Below, piece after piece: positions 16,703-22,290 of a stretch of 22,290 nt of DNA (position 1 is its first letter; the number at the start of each line of letters is the position of its first letter). The stretch comes from Cryomorphaceae bacterium (lineage in GTDB: Bacteria > Bacteroidota > Bacteroidia > Flavobacteriales_D > Crocinitomicaceae), in contig JAIXRD010000116.1 in the NCBI GenBank assembly GCA_027485365.1, positions 1 through 22,290 on the forward strand. Direction: 5' to 3'. A program made the translations under genes and the position numbers. The notes beneath the pieces are model-generated. The model did no database searches. It saw only the letters and a program-made list of their open reading frames with translations, and was not told the origin of the DNA.

Positions 16703-16734
16703 TGTAAAAAAAGAGGGGACTTTCGTCCCCTCAT
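16699..16734 (-). CDS. Candidate 11-residue leader peptide of the rimP-nusA-infB operon
   Basis: An ATG at 16734 opens a frame MRGRKSPLFLQ that ends in TGA at 16699-16701, overlapping the rimP ATG by two bases (ATGA). Its start is about 14 nt after the predicted transcription start, the same spacing as for yebC (14), leuS (13) and tatA (15) in this window. The frame runs through the entire terminator hairpin and T tract, so ribosomes reading it would melt the hairpin, and termination at the ATGA could re-initiate rimP. It is too short for coding statistics, and chance occurrence is possible. Confidence 0.4.
   Translation of the reverse strand: MRGRKSPLFLQ
16706..16732 (-). terminator. Intrinsic terminator/attenuator in the rimP leader
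   Basis: On the minus strand an 8-bp perfect stem GAGGGGAC/GTCCCCTC with a GAAA tetraloop (16713-16732) is followed directly by seven T (16706-16712), a textbook Rho-independent terminator. The T run ends 3 nt before the rimP ATG. No minus-strand gene lies between it and the predicted rimP promoter at 16752-16783, so it can only act on the operon's own leader or on antisense transcripts of the DUF3109 gene. It has no T run on the plus strand. Confidence 0.85.
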
Positions 16735-16751
16735 TATCGTTTATCCTATTG

Positions 16752-16783
16752 CAAATATAGGGTAAAACTCCTTAACTACCAAA
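16752..16783 (-). promoter_or_regulatory. Predicted promoter of rimP-nusA-infB
   Basis: TTTG (16780-16783), 20 nt, then TATATTTG (16752-16759) on the minus strand fit the Bacteroidota consensus exactly. The predicted transcription start is near 16748, giving a 46-nt leader before rimP, much longer than the 0-15 nt leaders predicted for other genes here. The promoter lies in the 109-nt spacer shared with the divergent DUF3109 gene. Confidence 0.72.
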
Positions 16784-16799
16784 TACAAAAAATTCCTAC

Positions 16800-16807
16800 T
16801 AATTTTG
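16800..16807 (+). promoter_or_regulatory. Predicted -7 promoter element of the DUF3109 gene
   Basis: TAATTTTG matches TAnnTTTG and ends 4 nt before the ATG at 16812 (GGAC between), the same tight arrangement as at engB. The mRNA would therefore be almost leaderless. No TTG lies 17-23 nt upstream, so support rests on the -7 element and its position. Confidence 0.45.
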
Positions 16808-16811
16808 GGAC

Positions 16812-17393
16812 ATGCTAATTGAGTTAAACGATACCATTGTTTCCGCTGAAATTTTCAAGCGAAAGTTTGTATGTGACCTTACTGCATGTAAAGGAGCGTG
16901 TTGTATTGAAGGGGATGCAGGCGCACCACTAACAATCGACGAGGTGTCTCAAATTGAAAACCACTTAACGGATATTATACCTTTTATGCGGAAAGAAGGC
17001 ATTGAAGCGGTAAATAAAAATGGAGTATCCTATTTAGACCAAGAGAACGAACCAGTTACCATGTTAGTAGAAGGCAAGGAATGTGCATTTGTTTTTTTTG
17101 ATGCGAACCAAACGGCCTTATGTGCAATCGAAGCAGCGCACCGTGCAGGAAAAATCGAAAACATTAAGCCTATATCTTGTTCGCTCTATCCAATTAGGGT
17201 TAAACAATATCACGATTTTAAGGCCTTACAGTATGATGAATGGAAGATTTGTGAATCTGCATGTACCTGTGGGGTAAAACTTAACGTGCCCGTTTATAAA
17301 TTTCTTAAAGAGCCATTAATAAGAGCATTTGGAAAAGCTTATTATGATGAGTTGGAATTAGTGGCTCCTGAAATCGAACAGATTGAACCATAA
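16812..17393 (+). CDS. DUF3109 family cysteine-rich (YkgJ-like) protein
   Basis: This 193-residue soluble protein carries the DUF3109 hallmark FVCDLTACKGACCIEGDAGAPL near the N-terminus (Cys21, Cys26, Cys30, Cys31). Further cysteines follow in VEGKECAF, ALCAIEAAHRAG, PISCSLYPIRV and ICESACTC, ten in all. The pattern resembles YkgJ-type proteins thought to hold a zinc or iron-sulfur centre; the real function is unknown. It is widespread and usually single-copy in Bacteroidota. It is a lone plus-strand gene between two minus-strand operons, with a -7 promoter element just upstream and a shared terminator just downstream. Confidence 0.85.
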   Translation: MLIELNDTIVSAEIFKRKFVCDLTACKGACCIEGDAGAPLTIDEVSQIENHLTDIIPFMRKEGIEAVNKNGVSYLDQENEPVTMLVEGKECAFVFFDANQTALCAIEAAHRAGKIENIKPISCSLYPIRVKQYHDFKALQYDEWKICESACTCGVKLNVPVYKFLKEPLIRAFGKAYYDELELVAPEIEQIEP

Positions 17394-17414
17394 AAAAGCC
17401 CCTTTCGGGGCTTT
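17391..17414. terminator. Bidirectional intrinsic terminator between DUF3109 gene and ctaD
   Basis: A perfect 8-bp stem AAAGCCCC/GGGGCTTT with a TTTC (plus) or GAAA (minus) loop spans 17395-17414. On the minus strand it is followed by six consecutive T and should end the act-cta operon. On the plus strand the tail is CTTTATAATAT, weaker but adequate. It lies between converging stop codons (plus TAA at 17391-17393, minus stop at 17425-17427). Confidence 0.88.
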
Positions 17415-17424
17415 ATAATATCTA

Positions 17425-19281
17425 TTAATGTTCTACTTCTCCTTCAGCAAGGGGAACATCTTGAGGAATAAAATCCTCTGCTGCTCCTGGCTTAGAATAA
17501 TCATATGGCCAACGATGCACCACTGGCAAAGCACCTGGCCAGTTTCCATGAATATGTTCAACTGGAGTAGTCCATTCAAGCGTGTTGGATTTCCAAGGGT
17601 TTTGCGGTGCGGCAGGGCCTCTGTAAATGCTATAGAAGAAATTAAATAAGAAAATCAACTGACCCAATGCGGCGATAATTGCGAAAACAGTAATTATGAC
17701 ATTTAGATCCATAATCATATTGAATGATTCCGTATCAAATTCTCCATAAACTGAATAATCATAATAACGTCGTGGAGCACCAGCTAGTCCAACAAAGTGC
17801 ATCGGGAAAAATACGCCATAGGCACCAACAATGGTAATCCAAAAATGCGCATAACCCATTCGATTATTCATCATACGACCATACATCTTAGGGAACCAAT
17901 GGTAAACACCAGCAAACATTCCAAATACTGCAGACATACCCATTACAATATGGAAGTGGGCCACAACAAAGTAGGTGTCATGGATTGCAATATCTAAGGC
18001 AGAATCAGCCAAGATAATCCCTGTTACACCACCGGTAATAAAGGTTGAAACTAAGGCAATTGCAAACAACATAGCTGGTGTATAAACTATTGATCCTTTC
18101 CAAAGGGTAGTGATATAGTTAAATACTTTAACTGCTGAAGGAATCGCAATTAATAAGGTTGTGAATACAAACACACTCCCTAAGAATGGATTCATACCCG
18201 TAATAAACATGTGGTGACCCCATACGATAAAGGATAAGAAACCAATCGCCAGAATTGATCCAATCATAGCCTTATATCCAAAGATCGGTTTTCTTGCATT
18301 GGTTGCAATAATCTCTGAAGATAACCCAAGCGCAGGAAGCAATACAATGTAAACTTCTGGGTGACCTAGGAACCAAAATAAATGTTGGAATAATAGCGGT
18401 GAACCGCCGTGGTTTGTGAGCATTTCGCTACCAACCATAATATCAGACAAGTAAAAACTTGTTCCTGCCATACGGTCCATAATGAGTAACAGTGCCGCCG
18501 ATAATAAAACGGGGAAGGATAATACCCCTAGAATTGCAGTAACAAAAAACGCCCAAATTGTTAATGGCATTCTCGTCATAGTCATACCAGTTGTACGCAA
18601 ATTCAATACCGTAACGATATAATTCAAACTTCCAATCAAAGATCCGGCAATAAATATAGCCATTGAAACCAACCATAAGGTCATTCCGAATCCTGAACCT
18701 GAAACAGCCTGAGGTAAGGCAGACAACGGTGGGTAAACTGTCCACCCTGCCATTGCAGGACCATTACCAACAGTTCCCCATTCCCCCGGAAAATCAATTC
18801 CAAAAACGGATCCATTCATTACAAATAATGAAAGGAACATAATTAAAGAAGACAATAGGAAAAACCAATAGGACAACATATTTAAGAATCCCGAAGCCAT
18901 ATCACGAGCTCCCAATTGCAGAGGAATTAGGATGTTAGAAAAAGTTCCGGAAAGTCCACCTGTTAAAAGGAAGAACACCATGATGGTTCCATGTATGGTA
19001 ACCAAACCTAAATACATGTCTTCTTTAAGCACGCCTTCAGGAGCCCATTGATCTCCTAAAAAGAAATTCAAAAAGTCTGAACTTTCTCCTGGCCATGCCA
19101 ATTGAATTCTAAATAAAATAGACAAGAGCATAGCGACTAATCCCATAAAAACAGCAGTTATTAAGAACTGCTTACCAATCATTTTATGGTCTTGGCTAAA
19201 AATATATTTTGAAACAAAACTTTCTTCATGATGATGGTCATGGTGATCATGAGAATGTACATCGTGTGCTGCTGAAGCCAT
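17425..19281 (-). CDS. ctaD: Cytochrome c oxidase subunit I (aa3-type)
   Basis: This 618-residue heme-copper oxidase catalytic subunit reduces oxygen to water and pumps protons. All ligands are visible: His97 and His444 for low-spin heme a, His442 for heme a3, and His307, His356 and His357 for CuB, with Tyr311 as the His-Tyr crosslink partner. The GHPEVY motif carries Glu309 (D-channel Glu), and Asp127 and Asn134 match the channel entrance, so it is an A1-type enzyme. About twelve membrane helices follow a soluble N-terminus (MASAAHDVHSHDHHDHHHEE) that holds nine histidines in its first eighteen residues. It is the last gene of the act-cta operon, 26 nt after ctaC, and ends before a strong terminator. 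Confidence 0.98.
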   Translation of the reverse strand: MASAAHDVHSHDHHDHHHEESFVSKYIFSQDHKMIGKQFLITAVFMGLVAMLLSILFRIQLAWPGESSDFLNFFLGDQWAPEGVLKEDMYLGLVTIHGTIMVFFLLTGGLSGTFSNILIPLQLGARDMASGFLNMLSYWFFLLSSLIMFLSLFVMNGSVFGIDFPGEWGTVGNGPAMAGWTVYPPLSALPQAVSGSGFGMTLWLVSMAIFIAGSLIGSLNYIVTVLNLRTTGMTMTRMPLTIWAFFVTAILGVLSFPVLLSAALLLIMDRMAGTSFYLSDIMVGSEMLTNHGGSPLLFQHLFWFLGHPEVYIVLLPALGLSSEIIATNARKPIFGYKAMIGSILAIGFLSFIVWGHHMFITGMNPFLGSVFVFTTLLIAIPSAVKVFNYITTLWKGSIVYTPAMLFAIALVSTFITGGVTGIILADSALDIAIHDTYFVVAHFHIVMGMSAVFGMFAGVYHWFPKMYGRMMNNRMGYAHFWITIVGAYGVFFPMHFVGLAGAPRRYYDYSVYGEFDTESFNMIMDLNVIITVFAIIAALGQLIFLFNFFYSIYRGPAAPQNPWKSNTLEWTTPVEHIHGNWPGALPVVHRWPYDYSKPGAAEDFIPQDVPLAEGEVEH

Positions 19282-19307
19282 GTTTATTGAGTTTAAATCT
19301 TTATTAA

Positions 19308-20549
19308 TTAATTCATTGCTGTTTTAACGGTATCCTTTGCAGGTGTAACGGTTGCTGCCGGAGCAGCTGGCGCAGGAAAATAGGTAGCCTTAAAGTTTTT
19401 GGCTGCTCTTCCTTTCATCCATGCATTATATTCTGCCTCTTCTAATACGACTACCATTAACTTCATTTTATAATGCGCTCCACCGCAAATTTTATTACAC
19501 ATTAACACATAATTAAACGTTGGAAGGTTCTTAATGGTTCGCATCTCCGCTGTGGTTTTATTTGGCGTAAACTTCACACGCGTTCCATATCCAGGAACGG
19601 TATTCATTTGCGCTCTGAAGTGCGGGAAATACGCAGAGTGAATTACATCCTTTGAGCGAAGAGAAAACTCGTATGGTTTATTCACACACAAATACAGGGT
19701 GTCTTTTTGAATAATATCATCATATGCGTGTTTATCTAGAGAGGCATTATGTGTTGATTTCATTTGTGTTAACAAGCGCAATAAACGTTCTTTACTTCCT
19801 AAATCCTTTCTAAGAACAGCGGTTAATGAATCCGTTAATACGGTATCCCGATTATTCAGTAACTTCTTAATATCTAGAATACCACCAGCTCCTTGACGCA
19901 TTGCCAAAATTGAAGAATCAATTGTAGCCGCTGTTATTAGGCCTAATTCATTGTTCCCTAGTATCAATTTATAATCTGTTTTACCTAAAGTATTATCTCC
20001 TCCGGCATAACGCGCAGTCCAATCAAATTGTTTAGAGTAAAGCTCAACTTGGATTGCATCTTTTGGAGAAGCAGAGGTTACTTCATTCCAAGTTCTTAAA
20101 CCTAAAATAATAATCACAGCGAGAACAGCAGCCGGCACAACAGTCCACAACATCTCCAGTTTATTGTTATGTGGATAATAGTACGCCTTAACTCCCGGTT
20201 TCTTTACATACTTAAAAGAGAAAAAGAACAACAAGAAGTTCGTTAGGAAGAAGACTGCTATGATAATAACAAAATTCAAATTTAACAACCAATCTGTTGC
20301 CTCTCCTTGAACAGATGCGGCAGGCCCTCTACCTGTCCAACCATACTTCATCGTCAAATAGATGAACCCGCCAAATTGCAATATCATAAAGGCAAGCATC
20401 AACTTAGAGTTCAAGTAATTATCACGGGTTGGGATTTCATGTTCACCATGTTTTCTCAACTTTGCCGTTAATTCATAAACCCGAACAAGCTGTGATATGG
20501 CAATAGCTCCTATTACCACAATCAAGATCATTATCAATTTATTTTCCAT
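19308..20549 (-). CDS. ctaC: Cytochrome c oxidase subunit II (CuA) with large insertion
   Basis: This 413-residue subunit II accepts electrons from cytochrome c through CuA. The copper ligands are His304, Cys351, Cys355, His359 and Met362 (CNKICGGAHYKM). The first strand YSKQFDWTARYAG (171-183) leads to the entry Trp region. Four hydrophobic segments (about 4-22, 47-66, 90-112, 133-151) exceed the usual two and are typical of Bacteroidota homologues. Between residues about 184 and 282 an extra, mostly helical and charged stretch (LDIKKLLNNRDTVLTDSL, LRKDLGSKERLLRLLTQ) interrupts the cupredoxin domain, making the protein longer than usual. The C-terminal tail is Ala/Pro-rich. It is preceded by actF (18 nt) and followed by ctaD. 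Confidence 0.95.
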   Translation of the reverse strand: MENKLIMILIVVIGAIAISQLVRVYELTAKLRKHGEHEIPTRDNYLNSKLMLAFMILQFGGFIYLTMKYGWTGRGPAASVQGEATDWLLNLNFVIIIAVFFLTNFLLFFFSFKYVKKPGVKAYYYPHNNKLEMLWTVVPAAVLAVIIILGLRTWNEVTSASPKDAIQVELYSKQFDWTARYAGGDNTLGKTDYKLILGNNELGLITAATIDSSILAMRQGAGGILDIKKLLNNRDTVLTDSLTAVLRKDLGSKERLLRLLTQMKSTHNASLDKHAYDDIIQKDTLYLCVNKPYEFSLRSKDVIHSAYFPHFRAQMNTVPGYGTRVKFTPNKTTAEMRTIKNLPTFNYVLMCNKICGGAHYKMKLMVVVLEEAEYNAWMKGRAAKNFKATYFPAPAAPAATVTPAKDTVKTAMN

Positions 20550-20567
20550 TTCTTCCGCTAATTTTCA

Positions 20568-21755
20568 TTAAAATTCATGATGTATACTCTCATCCAAAAA
20601 CGGGTGATTCACTGGCGTTAATGGTGCTTTCGATAGATTCTTAAACAAAATCAAAATAAATACTCCCGACATTATAAGTGGTAAGCCTATTTCTAACATC
20701 CCGATGTGCCAATTCGCCCCAAGTGAACCTCCGGATACCATAATATAAACATCCAACCAATGTCCAATTAAAATTACTAGGCCCACAAACGTTAATACGC
20801 CTGCATCTCTTTTCGCATCTCTCGACATTAATATCAACATTGGAAAAACGAAATTTATAAAGAACATCCCAAAATACAGATACTTATAGTTTTCTGTACG
20901 CATCACATAGTAAACAACCTCTTCACCAATGTTTGCATACCAAATAAGCATGTACTGAGAGAACCATAAATATGACCATAGGAAAGAGATAGCAAAAATC
21001 CATTTACCAATATCATGTATATGTGAATCATTTACATTTTCTAGATACCCTTGTTTTTTCAAATATATCGTGGTTAATACAATTACCACCATAGCTGAAA
21101 CCCACATTCCTGCAAAGGTATACCATCCAAACAAGGTGCTATACCAGTGTACATCAATAGACATTAACCAATCCCATGCAGATGTTGAACTAAACACCGC
21201 GAAAAACACTAGGAAGGTGGCCCCTTTTCTGTAGTTTGTAAAATGGATTTCTGTGCCGCCTACTTGATCCTCCAACAATGAACGCTTTCTAAATCCGCGC
21301 AAGAACAATAAATACACCGCAAAGTATACTAACGTACGAATCCAAAAGAATGCAAGATTTAAGTATGCTGACTTTCCTTGAATTAGCTTGTCCTCAGCCA
21401 CGGTATGAGAATCCATCCATGTGTAGATGTGTGCACCTTTCATAAATGAAATAGTTAATAAAACAACACCAAATATTCCTATACCATAAGGCAAATAAAG
21501 AGCTACGGATTCAATAATACGCTTTACCACTGCATACCAACCAGCTTCAGTAGCGTAATTTAAGGCTAGAAAAAACAACGCACCTAAGCCAATTGCAAAA
21601 AAGAAAAAGGCATTTATTAAGCCATTCGTCATTAAGCGAGTAACAAAATGTGCTTCACCAATGTTGCTAATAATTCCAACAATGGCTAATAAGGCTCCAA
21701 CCCCAATCAGTCCGAAGGCTGTGTTTTTCGCTTTTTTAGTAATTGTAAATTCCAT
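20568..21755 (-). CDS. actF: Alternative complex III subunit ActF (quinol:cytochrome c oxidoreductase)
   Basis: The protein has 395 residues and about ten transmembrane helices. HFVTRLMTNGLINAFFFFAIGLGALFFLALNYATEAGW and RIIESVALYLPYGIGIFGVV match ActF, one of the two large NrfD/PsrC-related membrane subunits of alternative complex III, which takes electrons from menaquinol. The open frame extends 17 codons upstream into actE. I chose the ATG at 21755 because MEFTITKKAKN gives a normal N-terminus and leaves only 4 nt after the actE stop. The C-terminus ends HEF just before ctaC. Its neighbours, cytochrome c and oxidase genes, fit the known act-cta organisation of Bacteroidota. Confidence 0.93.
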   Translation of the reverse strand: MEFTITKKAKNTAFGLIGVGALLAIVGIISNIGEAHFVTRLMTNGLINAFFFFAIGLGALFFLALNYATEAGWYAVVKRIIESVALYLPYGIGIFGVVLLTISFMKGAHIYTWMDSHTVAEDKLIQGKSAYLNLAFFWIRTLVYFAVYLLFLRGFRKRSLLEDQVGGTEIHFTNYRKGATFLVFFAVFSSTSAWDWLMSIDVHWYSTLFGWYTFAGMWVSAMVVIVLTTIYLKKQGYLENVNDSHIHDIGKWIFAISFLWSYLWFSQYMLIWYANIGEEVVYYVMRTENYKYLYFGMFFINFVFPMLILMSRDAKRDAGVLTFVGLVILIGHWLDVYIMVSGGSLGANWHIGMLEIGLPLIMSGVFILILFKNLSKAPLTPVNHPFLDESIHHEF

Positions 21756-21759
21756 GATC

Positions 21760-22290
21760 TTAGTTTTGTTTTGTTGTATCCTTGACAGCCGTAGTACCAT
21801 CTGCATTAAACTTCCCGTAATCAGCTGATTGAAGGGTTCTGATGTAATGAATTACTGTCCATATTTCCTTTTTATTCAACAAGGAACGGTGGGCTCCCAT
21901 CATTCCTTTTCCGTAATAAATCGAATAAAACATTTGGCCATCAGATAAAGCTGCTCGTTCTGCATAATTAGGTACACCTGAGTAGGCCCCAGAAGTAACC
22001 ATTGGGCCGTTACCATCTCCTTTCTCTCCGTGACAGTGTTGACACATTGCAGTAAAAAGTTCTTTTCCTTTACCAAGAATTGCCTCTGCGTTTCCTGCAT
22101 TGAGTGCGATCATGTTTTTATCCGCCGCCGCTGCTGTGTAATGATCTTCACGCGTGAGTTGATCATTGTACATTCCGTGGCTTGCTTTGAAAGACTCATT
22201 CGCCAAGCGAGCGTATGGCATCATTAATTTAACTTCCGCACTATCCGTACCAAAATATGGGATAGTAAATGCAGGAGGAGCCATTGCCAT
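21760..22290 (-). CDS. actE: Alternative complex III cytochrome c subunit ActE (N-terminus cut by window)
   Basis: The visible 176 residues form a mono-heme cytochrome c: CQHCH (about residues 83-87) binds heme covalently, and a downstream KGMMGAHRS methionine probably supplies the axial ligand. The C-terminus EIWTVIHYIRTLQ is the usual final helix of class I cytochromes. The first ATG in the window is its last codon position and looks internal. The family pattern (a MxxSPA-like segment here read as MAMAPPAF) is normally preceded by an exported N-terminus, so the signal peptide or lipobox lies outside. It passes electrons from the ActB core to the oxidase (family knowledge). actF follows after 4 nt. 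Confidence 0.9.
   Translation of the reverse strand: MAMAPPAFTIPYFGTDSAEVKLMMPYARLANESFKASHGMYNDQLTREDHYTAAAADKNMIALNAGNAEAILGKGKELFTAMCQHCHGEKGDGNGPMVTSGAYSGVPNYAERAALSDGQMFYSIYYGKGMMGAHRSLLNKKEIWTVIHYIRTLQSADYGKFNADGTTAVKDTTKQN

Noticed and set aside
21113..21120. TACCTTTG promoter-like string on the minus strand
   Set aside because: It is internal to actF with no following gene start; probably chance.
21756..21806. Seventeen-codon N-terminal extension of ActF
   Set aside because: It overlaps the end of actE and encodes a non-conserved polar stretch; the ATG at 21755 gives a normal ActF start.
1..22290. Mobile elements, CRISPR arrays, tRNA or rRNA genes, defence or biosynthetic islands
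   Set aside because: No transposase, integrase, repeat-spacer pattern or RNA gene was recognised; gene content is core chromosomal throughout.

Overview
The window looks like ordinary chromosome from a Bacteroidota bacterium of moderate-to-low G+C. The evidence is a SprE/PorW-type secretion lipoprotein, an alternative complex III plus cytochrome c oxidase cluster, a Bacteroidota-style LeuS with an insert before KMSKS, a DUF3109 protein, and several promoters of the Bacteroidota type (TTG, about 20 nt, TAnnTTTG). Genus cannot be called; a Flavobacteriia-like lineage is only a guess. No tRNA, rRNA, CRISPR array, insertion sequence or prophage gene was seen, and coding density is very high (no gene-free stretch above about 120 bases).

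Layout. Positions 1-3068 (minus): the N-terminal part of sprE/porW, yebC and engB, the last two each with its own promoter. Positions 3130-4029 (plus): a MerR regulator with a B12-binding domain, divergent from engB and overlapping leuS tail to tail. Positions 3992-12288 (minus): tatA, gatA, an MltD-like transglycosylase, a family-2 glycosyltransferase, a family-9 heptosyltransferase-like protein, a UbiA-like membrane protein and leuS. Most of these overlap or nearly touch, so they probably form one envelope-building transcript, with an extra promoter before leuS. Positions 12344-16702 (minus): infB, nusA and rimP, the classical rimP-nusA-infB operon. Positions 16812-17393 (plus): a DUF3109 cysteine-rich protein. 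Positions 17425-22290 (minus): ctaD, ctaC, actF and the truncated actE, the end of a respiratory operon in which alternative complex III passes electrons from quinol through c-type cytochrome to an aa3-type oxidase.

The most interesting signal is the 46-nt leader of rimP-nusA-infB. It carries a complete intrinsic terminator (8-bp stem, GAAA loop, seven T) immediately before the rimP start. The terminator lies inside an 11-codon open frame whose TGA stop overlaps the rimP ATG as ATGA. The ATG of this small frame lies about 14 nt from the predicted transcription start, the same distance as for yebC, leuS and tatA here. This suggests a translated leader peptide that controls read-through into the nusA operon. 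A second point is that engB and the DUF3109 gene appear to be transcribed as essentially leaderless mRNAs.
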